Shown one piece after another: positions 25,160 to 35,796 of a stretch of 57,500 nt of DNA. The first letter of the stretch is position 1. The number at the start of each line of letters is the position of its first letter. The notes below the pieces were generated by a model. That model did no database searches. It was not told where the DNA came from and worked only from the letters and a program-made list of their open reading frames with translations. This DNA comes from Novosphingobium sp. 9 (GTDB lineage: Bacteria; Pseudomonadota; Alphaproteobacteria; Sphingomonadales; Sphingomonadaceae): positions 1,017,501 to 1,075,000 of the forward strand of contig NZ_CP022708.1 in assembly GCF_025340265.1 (NCBI RefSeq). Reading direction: 5' to 3'. The position numbers and the translations under genes were made by a program.

Positions 25160-26608
25160 TTACCGCTCCTTCGCATCCTCCATCGTAGCGACGCGAAGGG
25201 CGTTGGTGGCGCCCGAGCGACCGAAGGGCGTTCCTGCGACCACCACGAAGGCATCGTCACCCTTCGCACCCACCATCCTGCGACAGATGCTTGCGGCCTC
25301 TGCCACCGCATCGTTCATCCGTTCGACCGCATCCACGACGGCGGCCTCCACACCCCAGACCAGCGCGAGACGGCGCGCCACAGTGGAAAGCGGGGTGGCT
25401 GCCAGCAACGGGGCTGCGGGGCGATGCCGTGCGATGCGAAGCGCGGTTGTGCCGCTCTGGGTGTAAGCGACAATCGCCTTTGCAGGGATCGTGTCCGCGA
25501 CATGGCGGGCCGATGAGGCGATGGCCTCCGCAGCCGACTGATCCGGCGGCAGGCGCCGTTCACCGGTCCGGCTCTGCCAGTCCGAACTGTTCTCCACGCG
25601 GGCGAGGATACGGCTCATGATGCTCACCGCCTCCTCCGGATACTGGCCTGCCGCAGTCTCCGCCGACAGCATCACCGCATCGGCACCGTCGAACACGGCA
25701 GTCGCGACGTCGGACGCTTCTGCGCGGGTCGGCGTCGGGGCGCTGATCATGCTTTCGAGCATCTGCGTCGCGACAATCACCGGGCGGCCAAGGCGATTGC
25801 ACAAGGCCACCACCTCCTTCTGCACCAGCGGCACATCCTCTGGCGGCAGTTCGACCCCAAGATCGCCACGCGCGACCATGATGCCATCGGAGGCTTCGAC
25901 GATCGCCTCGATGTCCGTGACGGCCTGCGGCTTCTCGATCTTGGAGACAATCCAGGCACGATCACCGATCAGTTCGCGTGCCTCAAGCACGTCCCTCACC
26001 GTCTGCACGAACGACAGGCCGACGAAATCCACGTTATGCTCAAGCGCAAAGGCCAGATCGCGCCGGTCCTTTTCTGTCAGCGCCGGGATCGGCAGGATCA
26101 TGTCGGGGACGTTCACGCCCTTGCGATCCGACAGGCGGCCGCCGACGAGCACTTCGGTATCGAGATAGCCGTCGCCCACGCGCTTGACGCCAAGGCGGAT
26201 CTTTCCATCGTCCAGCAGCAGGCGTGTGCCGGGCGTCGCGGCCTCAATGATCTCGGGATGCGGCAGTCGAACACGCTCCAGGTCACCCGGAATATCGCGC
26301 ATATCGAGCCGAAGCATCTTGCCGCGTTCCAGATTGATATAGCCGCCCCGGATAGTTCCGATGCGAAGCTTCGGGCCCTGGATGTCGGCCAGAACGCCGA
26401 TCGGGCGGCGATACTTCGCTTCGAGTTCACGCAGCGTCTTGAGGCGGGCGGCGTGATCGGCATGATCGCCGTGGCTGAAGTTCAGGCGGAAAACGTCCAC
26501 ACCGGCACGAAACAGCGATTCGATGACCGCAGGGGCCGTGCTTGCCGGGCCCAGAGTGGCGACGATCTTGGTGCAACGATTACGAAAGATGGGTTCTATG
26601 CGTGGCAA
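25160..26608 (-). CDS. ttuE: Pyruvate kinase (TtuE-type)
   Basis: 482 residues. Landmarks are CTKIVATLGPAS, FRLNFSHGDH, the substrate site IMVARGDLGVELP, ATQMLESM and the C-terminal effector domain ending before GTPFGRSGATNALRV. It converts PEP and ADP to pyruvate and ATP. In Agrobacterium vitis ttuE encodes the pyruvate kinase of the tartrate operon; the same order here (ttuD then ttuE) supports that name. It may also be the only pyruvate kinase of the cell. Confidence 0.92.
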   Translation of the reverse strand: MPRIEPIFRNRCTKIVATLGPASTAPAVIESLFRAGVDVFRLNFSHGDHADHAARLKTLRELEAKYRRPIGVLADIQGPKLRIGTIRGGYINLERGKMLRLDMRDIPGDLERVRLPHPEIIEAATPGTRLLLDDGKIRLGVKRVGDGYLDTEVLVGGRLSDRKGVNVPDMILPIPALTEKDRRDLAFALEHNVDFVGLSFVQTVRDVLEARELIGDRAWIVSKIEKPQAVTDIEAIVEASDGIMVARGDLGVELPPEDVPLVQKEVVALCNRLGRPVIVATQMLESMISAPTPTRAEASDVATAVFDGADAVMLSAETAAGQYPEEAVSIMSRILARVENSSDWQSRTGERRLPPDQSAAEAIASSARHVADTIPAKAIVAYTQSGTTALRIARHRPAAPLLAATPLSTVARRLALVWGVEAAVVDAVERMNDAVAEAASICRRMVGAKGDDAFVVVAGTPFGRSGATNALRVATMEDAKER

Positions 26609-26610
26609 GG

Positions 26611-27888
26611 TCAGGCTACCAGAATTGCGCGAAAGTCGTTGACGTTCGTCATGGTGGGTCCGGTCAGGACCAAATCGCCGATGGCGTCGAAGTAGGTGTA
26701 GCTGTCGTGTTCGGCCAGAAAGGCGCGGGCATCGAGGCCCGCTTCCCTTCCCCGCTCCAGAGTATCGGGCGTAGTGATGGAACCCGCCGCATCTTCGGTG
26801 CCGTCGATGCCGTCGGTATCGCCGGACAGTGCCCAGACGCCATCCATGCCGGACAGCGCCAGTGCCAGCGCAAGCTGGAATTCGGTATTGCGCCCGCCGC
26901 GGCCGGCACCGCCAGCACCGATTGTCACCGTGGTCTCGCCACCGGACAGCAGCACCGCAGGCGCGGCGACGGGAACGCCATGCTCCCGCACAGAGCGCGC
27001 AATTCCGGCCATGACGATCCCGGCCTCGCGGGCTTCACCCTCGATGGCATCGCCAAGGACCAGCACATTGATTCCCGCCGCACGCGCGACATCCGCGGCG
27101 TGGGCCAGCGACAATGCAGGCGCCGCGACCATTCGGATATCCTCCGCGATCTCACCCGGCTTGGGCGTTTCCGCACCGGAATCGATCACCGCCTGCGCCG
27201 ATGCGGGCAAGACGATGGAGCGCCGCGCCAGAATGGCACGCACATCATCGATAGTGCTCGTATCGGCAACGGTCGGCCCGGATGCGATAGAGCCCGGATC
27301 GTCTCCTGGAATATCCGAGATCACCAGCGAAACGACCCGCGCGGGCGCGGCAGCAGCAGCCAGACGTCCGCCCTTGATGGCCGAGAGATGCTTGCGAACC
27401 GTGTTCATCTCCTGGATCGTGGCACCGCTTGCCAGCAGTTGACGGTTGATCTCCTGCTTGTCGGCCAGCGTGATGCCGGGCGCGGGAAACACCATCAGCG
27501 CAGAACCGCCTCCGGAAATGAGCGCCAGCACCAGATCGTCCGGTTCCAGTCCCTGGACCATAGCAAGGATACGATGCGCAGCCTCTTCGCTGCGCGCATC
27601 CGGGACAGGGTGCGATGCCTCGATGATCTCGATCCGGCCTGCGGGAACGGCATAGCCGTCACGCGTGACGACCAGACCGGTCAGTTCCACATCCGGCCAT
27701 GCCGCATCCACGGCGGCAGCCATCGCAGCGGAGGCCTTACCGGCCCCGATCACCACGCACCGCCCCTTGGGCTTAGTCGGGAGAAGAGGCGCGATGGCCC
27801 CGCCCGGAGCAGCGCGTTCAACGGCAGCCTCGAACAATTGCCTGAGCAATGCACGGGCAGACGTATCGGTGATGGGACCGGGGGCCAT
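26611..27888 (-). CDS. ttuD: Glycerate 2-kinase / hydroxypyruvate reductase-type protein (TtuD)
   Basis: 425 residues from ATG 27888, two bases after the ttuC stop. The DUF4147/MOFRL architecture is seen in VIGAGKASAAMAAAV, LISGGGSALM, VVSLVISDIPGDDP and VLLSGGETTVTI, and the C-terminal GDTDGIDGTEDAAG. Older literature calls TtuD a hydroxypyruvate reductase; the family is now understood as glycerate 2-kinase, forming 2-phosphoglycerate from D-glycerate. This fits the product of tartrate dehydrogenase and the nearby enolase. Confidence 0.9.
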   Translation of the reverse strand: MAPGPITDTSARALLRQLFEAAVERAAPGGAIAPLLPTKPKGRCVVIGAGKASAAMAAAVDAAWPDVELTGLVVTRDGYAVPAGRIEIIEASHPVPDARSEEAAHRILAMVQGLEPDDLVLALISGGGSALMVFPAPGITLADKQEINRQLLASGATIQEMNTVRKHLSAIKGGRLAAAAAPARVVSLVISDIPGDDPGSIASGPTVADTSTIDDVRAILARRSIVLPASAQAVIDSGAETPKPGEIAEDIRMVAAPALSLAHAADVARAAGINVLVLGDAIEGEAREAGIVMAGIARSVREHGVPVAAPAVLLSGGETTVTIGAGGAGRGGRNTEFQLALALALSGMDGVWALSGDTDGIDGTEDAAGSITTPDTLERGREAGLDARAFLAEHDSYTYFDAIGDLVLTGPTMTNVNDFRAILVA

Positions 27889-27890
27889 GG

Positions 27891-28964
27891 TCAGCTGTTC
27901 CGGCCGCTGATGGCGGCGATCACGGCTGCCGTGACTTCCTTGGTTGTGGCAGTGCCACCGACATCGGGGGTCAGCACTCCGTCTGCGCACACCTGCTCGA
28001 CCGCAGTCATCAGACGCGCCGCAGCTTCACCCTCACCCAGATAATCGAGCATCTGCGCAGCGGTCCAGAAGGTTGCGACCGGATTGGCGATACCCTTGCC
28101 GGTGATGTCGAACGCCGATCCATGGATGGGCTCGAACATCGACGGATAGCGGCCTTCCGGATCGATGTTGCCGGTGGGAGCAACGCCCAGCGACCCTGCC
28201 AGCGCGCCGGCCAGATCGGACAGGATGTCTGCATGCAGATTGGTGGCAACGATAGTGTCGAGGCTCTTGGGATTGAGCGTCATGCGCACGGTCATCGCAT
28301 CGACCAGCATCTTGTCCCAGGTGACGTCCGGGAAGTCCTGCGAGACTTCGGCGGCGATCTCGTCCCACATCACCATGCCGTGACGCTGCGCGTTCGACTT
28401 GGTGACAACGGTCAGCAGCTTGCGAGGGCGCGACTGGGCCAGCTTGAACGCGTAGCGCATGATCCGCTCCACCCCGACGCGGGTGAAGATCGCCACTTCG
28501 GTGGCGACTTCCTCGGGAAGTCCACGGTGCGCACGACCGCCCACGCCCGAATATTCGCCTTCCGAATTCTCGCGCACGATCACCCAGTCCAGATCGCCGG
28601 GCTCGCAATCGCGCAGTGGCGACTTGATGCCCGGAAGGATCTTGGTGGGGCGGACATTGGCGTACTGGTCGAAGCCTTGGCAGATCGGCAGACGAAGGCC
28701 CCACAGCGTGATGTGATCCGGCACGTCCGGCGCGCCTACGGCACCGAAATAGATCGCATCGAACGGCTTGAGCTGTTCCGGACCATTGGCCGGCATCATC
28801 TCGCCGTGCTTCTTGTAATAGTCCGAACCCCAGTCGAAAGTCGTAATATCGAACTTCAGGTCACCATCACGCTGTGCGAGAGCTTCGAGAACCTCGACAC
28901 CAGCATCGATAACTTCGGGACCAATACCATCAGCAGGAATGGCAGCGATTTTATAATGACGCAT
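27891..28964 (-). CDS. ttuC: Tartrate dehydrogenase/decarboxylase (TtuC)
   Basis: 357 residues of the isopropylmalate/isocitrate dehydrogenase superfamily. The start is MRHYKIAAIPADGIGPEVI; the specificity region reads VRENSEGEYSGVGGRAHRG, as in tartrate dehydrogenase/D-malate dehydrogenase rather than LeuB; the metal aspartates lie in VDAMTVRM and ATNLHADILSDLAG. The enzyme oxidises tartrate to oxaloglycolate and can decarboxylate meso-tartrate to D-glycerate or D-malate to pyruvate. Gene order with ttuB, ttuD and ttuE supports the tartrate role. Confidence 0.92.
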   Translation of the reverse strand: MRHYKIAAIPADGIGPEVIDAGVEVLEALAQRDGDLKFDITTFDWGSDYYKKHGEMMPANGPEQLKPFDAIYFGAVGAPDVPDHITLWGLRLPICQGFDQYANVRPTKILPGIKSPLRDCEPGDLDWVIVRENSEGEYSGVGGRAHRGLPEEVATEVAIFTRVGVERIMRYAFKLAQSRPRKLLTVVTKSNAQRHGMVMWDEIAAEVSQDFPDVTWDKMLVDAMTVRMTLNPKSLDTIVATNLHADILSDLAGALAGSLGVAPTGNIDPEGRYPSMFEPIHGSAFDITGKGIANPVATFWTAAQMLDYLGEGEAAARLMTAVEQVCADGVLTPDVGGTATTKEVTAAVIAAISGRNS

Positions 28965-28994
28965 TTTCTTGAACTCCAGACTTCAATATCGAAA

Positions 28995-30302
28995 TTATTT
29001 TACCGACGGAGTGGCAGTCGTGGCCGCTGCCGCTTTCTTCTGGGTGCGGGAAAGGATCAGAATCAGAACCGCTGACAGCATCACACAGGCTGCGACGAAA
29101 TAGAGGCCGCCTGCAAAACTGCCCGTCTCGTCCTTGATCCAGCCGATGATCGCAGGACCGGCGAAACCACCGAGGTTGCCGATCGAATTGATCGCCGCGA
29201 TACCGGCGGCGGCACTCGAACCGCCCAGGAACATCGTCGGCATCGACCACAAGGGCGGCTTGGCCGAAGAGATGCCGATATTGACGATAATCAGGGCTGC
29301 AACGACGGCAACCAGCGTCGTCGACTGCGCTGCGAACGCCAGACCGCCAACGGCGACAAGGCAGGCAAGAACCACATGCCAGGTCCGCTCTCCGGTGCGA
29401 TCCGAATGACGGGCCCATATCACCATTCCCACGACCGCGATCACGGCCGGGAGGGCATTCACGAACCCGGTATCGAAGGACGATAGTCCAAACGACCGGA
29501 TAATCTGCGGTGACCAGATCCCCAGCGTGTACAAACCGGCCGAGGTGCCGAAATACACCAGCGCCAGGGCAAGAACACGCAAGTCCGCAAGCGCCTTGAG
29601 CGGGTTGTGCGAGCCCTTCGACGGAACCCGCGTAGCCTCTTCAGCCGTCATCGTGGCGACCAGCCATTCCCGCTCGTCCTCAGCCAGCCATTTGGCTTGC
29701 GCAGGGCGATCCGTGAGGAAGAAAAATGTCACCACGCCGAGAATAACAGCCGGGACAGCCTCGATCAGGAACATCCACTGCCACCCGGCAAGGCCCGCCA
29801 TACCGTGCATCTGAAGAAGTGCTCCGGAAATTGGCGACCCGAGGGCTGTTGAAATCGGCGCGGCAGCCATGAACAAAGCCGTCACCGACGCACGATTCTT
29901 CGCAGGAAACCAGTAGCTTAGATAAAGAATGATGCCAGGAAAGAAACCAGCCTCAGCCACACCCAGCAAGAATCGCAGAATGTAGAAGCTGGTTTCTCCT
30001 TTTACAAAGGCCATGCCTCCAGAGACGAGCCCCCAGGTGACCATGACTCGTGCTATCCAGAGCCTTGCACCCACCTTATGAAGAATAAGATTTGATGGAA
30101 CCTCAAACAGAAAGTATCCTACAAAAAAAATTCCTGCTCCAAATCCAAATACGGTTGATGAGAAACCGAGATCTTTGTTCATCTCTAATGATGCAAAGCC
30201 AAGATTAACCCTATCCAAGAATGCAACGAAATACATAATCATGATATAGGGAACAAGGCGCCAGGAAATGCGCGCAACAGTGCGTTTTTCAACGTCAAGC
30301 AC
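28995..30302 (-). CDS. ttuB: MFS transporter, tartrate type (TtuB)
   Basis: 435 residues with about twelve membrane helices. The ACS-family motif is FLDRVNLGFASLEMNKDLGFS, then LFEVPSNLILHKVGAR with an intact GAR loop, then AEAGFFPGIILYLSYWFP. This branch imports organic anions such as tartrate, phthalate or hexuronate with protons. As the first gene of the minus-strand cluster, with the LysR gene divergent, it matches ttuB. Its first 300 bases are less GC-rich than its neighbours. Confidence 0.9.
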   Translation of the reverse strand: MLDVEKRTVARISWRLVPYIMIMYFVAFLDRVNLGFASLEMNKDLGFSSTVFGFGAGIFFVGYFLFEVPSNLILHKVGARLWIARVMVTWGLVSGGMAFVKGETSFYILRFLLGVAEAGFFPGIILYLSYWFPAKNRASVTALFMAAAPISTALGSPISGALLQMHGMAGLAGWQWMFLIEAVPAVILGVVTFFFLTDRPAQAKWLAEDEREWLVATMTAEEATRVPSKGSHNPLKALADLRVLALALVYFGTSAGLYTLGIWSPQIIRSFGLSSFDTGFVNALPAVIAVVGMVIWARHSDRTGERTWHVVLACLVAVGGLAFAAQSTTLVAVVAALIIVNIGISSAKPPLWSMPTMFLGGSSAAAGIAAINSIGNLGGFAGPAIIGWIKDETGSFAGGLYFVAACVMLSAVLILILSRTQKKAAAATTATPSVK

Positions 30303-30402
30303 TATCCACTTCCTCTTCCATTTATATAATATCGCTGATCAGCCGTTCCGCTGACGTGAAGAGTGTTTACGTAGAATCCATCTTGAGTCGCAATCTTCAT
30401 TG

Positions 30403-30427
30403 TATTATATATTAAAAGTATATTATT
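30403..30427. promoter_or_regulatory. AT-rich imperfect dyad in the ttuA-ttuB divergent promoter
   Basis: In the 136-bp intergenic region the sequence near 30403-30427 is an AT-rich imperfect palindrome with a T-N11-A-like layout, as expected for a LysR binding site. It lies just before the ribosome-binding site of the LysR gene. Confidence 0.4.
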
Positions 30428-30438
30428 GAGGTGGTGAT

Positions 30439-31347
30439 ATGGAATTGCGACAGCTTCGCTGTTTCCTGGCAGCATCGGACACTTTGCACTTCGGCAAGGC
30501 TGCGCTGGAGCTGGGCATTCTTCCCGCCGTCCTTGGGCGGCAAATACAGATGCTGGAATCGGAACTGCGCGTTCGCCTGTTCGCGCGCTCCACTCGGCAA
30601 GTCACACTGACGGATGCCGGCAAGAAACTACTGCCGCGGGCTCGTGATCTGGTTTCCGACGCGGACGACATAGTCCTGCACTTGCGTGAACTGGCCGTTT
30701 CAAACCCCAGATTGCTACGCGTTGGCGCAATAGACAGCGCCGCATCTGGCCTAATTCCAAAACTTCTTCAGGACATTCACCAAGAGTTTCCGGAAATAGA
30801 AGTCATTCTGGTAGAAGACAAAACCATTCGCCTGCTCCCTCAACTCATAAGCGGAGCGCTGGATATAGCTCTCGTCCGGCCGCCGGAGCGATTTGACAGG
30901 AGCCTGCAGGCAAAAATGCTACTTCAAGAGCATCCCATTCTCGCATTGCCTGTCGATCACGCTTTGGCTTCACTCGATATTGTCCCGATGAGCGCACTTG
31001 CCGGTGTGCCGATGATCCTTCCAAATCGACGCGCTCGCCCCCACAGCCATGATCTGGCCGTTAAACTGTTCGAAGAGGCCGGCGTCACCATGACGGTCGG
31101 GCAAGAGGCCGAAGAGAAGCACACCATTCTACGCATGGTGTCGGCTGGCATCGGCGCCGCGATTGTTCCCCGGTGGAGCGCCACCAGTAACGAGCAAGGC
31201 GTGATCTATCGAACGCTGGCCCTTTCGACGCGCAGCATCACTTTGCCGCTCGCCGCCATGTGGCTGCAAGGCGACCAGAACCGCCTTGTCGATGCGCTTA
31301 TGGCGACGCTCGAAGGCAATCTTGATAGATATGCCTCAACTGCTTGA
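30439..31347 (+). CDS. ttuA: LysR-family regulator of the tartrate cluster (TtuA-like)
   Basis: 302 residues. The helix-turn-helix domain is MELRQLRCFLAASDTLHFGKAALELGI, then ILPAVLGRQIQMLES; the SQQI of most LysR proteins is replaced by LGRQI. The effector domain follows normally (RPPERFDRSLQAK, then SAGIGAAIVPRWSA). It is divergent from ttuB, as ttuA is in Agrobacterium, so tartrate-responsive control is likely. A sharp AT-rich tail follows the gene. Confidence 0.88.
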   Translation: MELRQLRCFLAASDTLHFGKAALELGILPAVLGRQIQMLESELRVRLFARSTRQVTLTDAGKKLLPRARDLVSDADDIVLHLRELAVSNPRLLRVGAIDSAASGLIPKLLQDIHQEFPEIEVILVEDKTIRLLPQLISGALDIALVRPPERFDRSLQAKMLLQEHPILALPVDHALASLDIVPMSALAGVPMILPNRRARPHSHDLAVKLFEEAGVTMTVGQEAEEKHTILRMVSAGIGAAIVPRWSATSNEQGVIYRTLALSTRSITLPLAAMWLQGDQNRLVDALMATLEGNLDRYASTA

Positions 31348-31479
31348 TGCAAGTAGGAAAATGCAAATTTATTTACATTTAATATATAATAAATAGCCAA
31401 TTGAAGGCCGGGACCTTTGGCTTAATTCCCCGATGCGGACGCGATGCAATGCCCTCGTCTCAAGCGATCGGAGAATTCA

Positions 31480-32232
31480 ATGACCAGAACCGTCCTCATC
31501 ACCGGCGCCACGTCCGGCATCGGCGCCGCCGCCGCGCGTCGTTTCGTCTCGGAGGGATGGAAGGTGGTGGGCACCGGTCGCCGCAAGGATCGTCTGGATG
31601 CCCTCGCCAGCGAACTGCCGGAAGGTACGTTCTATGGTGCCGCATTCGATGTCTGCGACCGTTCGTCGACCGAAGCCGCGCTGAATGCCCTGCCCGCTGA
31701 ATTTGCAGACATCGATGTTCTGTTGAACAATGCCGGACTGGCGCTGGGCACGGTTCCCGCTCAACAGGCCAGCGTGGAAGACTGGCAGCTGATGATCGAA
31801 ACGAACATCACCGCCCTCGTTTCGATCACCCATCGCCTGCTTCCCCGGCTGATCGAGCGCAAGGGCATGATCATAAACCTGTCCTCTACGGCGGCTACCT
31901 ATCCCTACACGGGCGGCAACGTCTACGCCGGGACCAAGGCGTTCGTTCACCAGTTCAGCCTCGGCCTGCGTTCGGATCTGCACGGCACGGGCGTGCGCGT
32001 CACCTCGATCGAGCCCGGCATGGTCGAGACCGAGTTCACCGTGGTTCGCACGAAGGGCAACAAGGCGGCCTCGGACGACCTCTATGCCGGATCGCACCCG
32101 CTGACCGGCGATGACATTGCCGACATGATCTACTGGACTGCCAGCCTTCCCCCGCACGTCAACATCAATACGCTGGAGACCATGCCCGTCAGCCAGTCCT
32201 TTGCGGGCTTTCAGGTCGCGCGCGACCTCTGA
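31480..32232 (+). CDS. ydfG: YdfG-like short-chain dehydrogenase (3-hydroxy acid dehydrogenase)
   Basis: 250 residues. The cofactor site is TGATSGIGAAAARRF with TGRRKDRL (NADP preference), the NNAGLALG motif follows, and the catalytic set is SST with YAGTKAF. Very close in pattern to E. coli YdfG: PAEFADIDVLLNNAGLALG, SVEDW, LPPHVNINTLETMPVSQS. YdfG oxidises L-allo-threonine, serine and related 3-hydroxy acids and reduces malonic semialdehyde. A small tautomerase gene follows after 23 bp. Confidence 0.92.
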   Translation: MTRTVLITGATSGIGAAAARRFVSEGWKVVGTGRRKDRLDALASELPEGTFYGAAFDVCDRSSTEAALNALPAEFADIDVLLNNAGLALGTVPAQQASVEDWQLMIETNITALVSITHRLLPRLIERKGMIINLSSTAATYPYTGGNVYAGTKAFVHQFSLGLRSDLHGTGVRVTSIEPGMVETEFTVVRTKGNKAASDDLYAGSHPLTGDDIADMIYWTASLPPHVNINTLETMPVSQSFAGFQVARDL

Positions 32233-32255
32233 CGCGATCTCTGAAAGGAAAGTTC

Positions 32256-32441
32256 ATGCCTGAAATCGTCGTTCACGCCGTATCCGGCCGTAGCCCAGCG
32301 CAGAAGAAGGCGCTGATGAAAGCCATCACTGATGCCGTCGTCACCCACTTCGAAGTCCCTGTCGACAACGTGATCGTGCAGATCGTTGAATCTGCCGCCG
32401 ACAGCAAGGCACGCGGCGGCGTCCCCTATTGCGAGCGCTGA
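32256..32441 (+). CDS. 4-oxalocrotonate tautomerase family protein
   Basis: 61 residues, the size of the short tautomerases. Proline follows the initiator methionine (MPEIVVHAVSGRSPAQKKAL), giving the catalytic N-terminal Pro1 of the family. The later arginine pair expected in classical 4-OT is not clear, so the substrate may differ. It probably shares a transcript with the upstream dehydrogenase and the cupin. Confidence 0.85.
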   Translation: MPEIVVHAVSGRSPAQKKALMKAITDAVVTHFEVPVDNVIVQIVESAADSKARGGVPYCER

Positions 32442-32488
32442 TCTCCCCAATCGTGTTTGACTGTTCCCCAACCGGAAGGCCCCTAGCA

Positions 32489-32941
32489 ATGTCTGGCAAG
32501 TTTTCGCTCACCCTGATGGCCGCCGCCGCCAGCCTTGGTACCCTTGTGACCGCAGCCCATGCCCAGTCGGTATCGTCGGCCCATGTCGACGTGCTGGCCA
32601 AGAGTACGAAATCGTGGAACGGGAAGCGCTACACCGCCTACCCCAAAGGCCAGCCTGAGCTCACCATGCTCAAGATGACCATCCCTGCGAATACCGCCCT
32701 GCCCTGGCACAAGCACCCCTACCCGAACGCCGGGTACGTCCTGCAGGGCCAGTTGACCATCGAGGACCGGGCGAGCGGCAAGAAAGAGACTTTCCACACC
32801 GGACAGGCTTTCACAGAATCGGTCGATGACGTCCATCGCGGCGTCAGCGGCCCGACGCCGACCATTCTGATTATCACGTACTCCGGCACGCCCGGCGTGC
32901 CGACGTTCAAGGCCGAGCCCGGCCAGAAACCCGAATACTGA
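32489..32941 (+). CDS. Exported cupin-domain protein
   Basis: 150 residues from ATG 32489. A signal peptide (FSLTLMAAAASLGTLVTAAHAQ) is followed by a small cupin barrel: ALPWHKHPYPNAGYVLQGQLTIED carries the metal histidines, and TGQAFTESVDDVHRGVSG the second cupin motif. Likely a metal-binding periplasmic enzyme or sensor of unknown substrate. It lies 47 bp after the tautomerase gene and 114 bp before eno. Confidence 0.85.
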   Translation: MSGKFSLTLMAAAASLGTLVTAAHAQSVSSAHVDVLAKSTKSWNGKRYTAYPKGQPELTMLKMTIPANTALPWHKHPYPNAGYVLQGQLTIEDRASGKKETFHTGQAFTESVDDVHRGVSGPTPTILIITYSGTPGVPTFKAEPGQKPEY

Positions 32942-34342
<1,401 letters not shown>

Positions 34343-34355
34343 GGATGTGACCTGT

Positions 34356-34392
34356 TTGGGAGGCGCGCCGCACAAAAGCCGCGCGCGCCCAA
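34356..34392 (+). terminator. Terminator after eno
   Basis: TTGGG (34356-34360) and CCCAA (34388-34392) close a GC-rich stem (GGCGCGCCGC with GCCGCGCGCGCC) just after the eno stop. No strong T-tract follows. Confidence 0.6.
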
Positions 34393-34450
34393 GAAAAGCG
34401 CGTTCCGATACGCTCCCTTTCGAAACCGATTTCATACAAGGTATCTGAAA

Positions 34451-34747
34451 ATGAGCACAGAAATCTCAGTGGTCGCCATTGCCGAAGCAAAGCCCGGCAC
34501 AGCTACTGCTGTCGAAGCGGTCATTCGTCCTTGTATTGGCGAAACGCGCAAGGAGCCGGGTTGCCTCCTCTACAACGTGCATCGCGATCAGGATTTCCCG
34601 GACCGTTTCGTCTTCATCGAACGGTGGACGGACACAGGCGCGCTCGATGTTCACAAGACGACCCCGCACTTTCTGGCGATGGTCGATGGTCTCGAACCCC
34701 ATCTCGATGCCCCGCTATCCATTCTGGTCCTGAATCCGCTCGACTAA
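34451..34747 (+). CDS. ABM-domain monooxygenase-like protein
   Basis: 98 residues, the size of the antibiotic-biosynthesis-monooxygenase/YgiN family. The pattern is ISVVAIAEAKPGTATAVEAVI, then TRKEPGCLLYNVHRDQD, then FVFIERWTDTGALDVHKTTPHF. Members are small dimeric ferredoxin-like proteins acting on quinols or stressing small metabolites. The following dehydrogenase gene begins 24 bp later, so they are likely co-transcribed. Confidence 0.85.
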   Translation: MSTEISVVAIAEAKPGTATAVEAVIRPCIGETRKEPGCLLYNVHRDQDFPDRFVFIERWTDTGALDVHKTTPHFLAMVDGLEPHLDAPLSILVLNPLD

Positions 34748-34771
34748 GTGCCTGATTGTCTGGAATATCTG

Positions 34772-35719
34772 ATGCAGCCCATTGAACTTCTGCTGACTCA
34801 TCCCCTCCCCTCCTCACCTCGCCAAGGCGAACTTGACGGGTTCGTTCTGCACAAGCTGTGGGAGGCAGCCGATCCCGACGCCTTTATCGCCCAGATCGGG
34901 GAGCGGGTGCGCGGGGTGATTGCCAGCCGCCCGACTCCGATCAACGAAGCCCTGTTCAACAGGCTTCCAAACGTTGAAATCGTCTCCAATTTCGGGGTCG
35001 GATACGATCAGATCGACGTTGATGCAGCAACCCGGCATGGCGTGGTGGTGACGAACACCCCCAGTGTGCTCGACGAAGAGGTCGCCGATCTTGCGCTGGG
35101 GCTGCTTCTGGCGACGGTTCGCCGGATACCCCAAGCCGATCGTTATCTGCGGGACGGGCAGTGGCTCAAATCGTCCTTTCCACTGTCTGCCAGCCTGCGC
35201 GGCAGAACGGTGGGCATTCTCGGCCTAGGCAATATCGGCCTTGCGATTGCACGTCGCCTGAGCGGTTTCGATGTCGGGATTGCGTATCACAGCCGCCGCC
35301 AGCGCACGGACGTATCCTATCGATATTACGACAGCCCTGGTGCTTTGGCCGAGGCGGTCGATGTCCTGATCCTGATCGTGCCCGGCACTGCGGAAACACG
35401 CCACCTCGTCGATGCCGCCCTGCTCGAAAAACTGGGACCGAACGGCATCCTCATCAACGTCGCACGCGGCATCGTGGTCGACGAGCAGGCCTTGATCAAG
35501 GCGCTTGCCGACGGGACCATTCTGGCAGCCGGTCTGGATGTCTTCGAGCGTGAGCCGAACGTGCCCGCCGCCCTGATCGAAGCGGACAATGTGGTACTCC
35601 TGCCGCATGTCGGCTCTGCAAGCGAACCCACGCGCGGCGCGATGGCCGATCTGGTCATTGCCAATATCTGCGGCTGGTTCAGCGACAAACAGGTCGTGAC
35701 CCCGGTTAATCAGGGATAA
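34772..35719 (+). CDS. 2-hydroxyacid dehydrogenase (copy 1), GhrB-like
   Basis: 315 residues from ATG 34772, chosen because it aligns with the start of the second copy at 56301; a GTG 24 bp upstream is an alternative. The NAD(P) site is VGILGLGNIGLAIARRL. The catalytic Arg lies in NVARGIVVDE, the Glu in DVFEREP and the His in LLPHVGSAS. It probably reduces glyoxylate or hydroxypyruvate to glycolate or D-glycerate. The proximity of ttu and eno suggests glycerate metabolism. It is nearly the same as the protein at 56301-57251 over its whole length. Confidence 0.9.
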   Translation: MQPIELLLTHPLPSSPRQGELDGFVLHKLWEAADPDAFIAQIGERVRGVIASRPTPINEALFNRLPNVEIVSNFGVGYDQIDVDAATRHGVVVTNTPSVLDEEVADLALGLLLATVRRIPQADRYLRDGQWLKSSFPLSASLRGRTVGILGLGNIGLAIARRLSGFDVGIAYHSRRQRTDVSYRYYDSPGALAEAVDVLILIVPGTAETRHLVDAALLEKLGPNGILINVARGIVVDEQALIKALADGTILAAGLDVFEREPNVPAALIEADNVVLLPHVGSASEPTRGAMADLVIANICGWFSDKQVVTPVNQG

Positions 35720-35796
35720 CCTTCTATTCGGGATCAACAGGCAAGCCCGGAATTAAACTCCGGGAGGCCGTTCGGACAAAGACGCGTCTGGCCCTA

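Noticed and set aside
32489..32941. Idea that the cupin protein is an oxalate decarboxylase linked to tartrate
   Set aside because: It has a single small cupin domain, not the bicupin of oxalate decarboxylase, so the substrate cannot be claimed.
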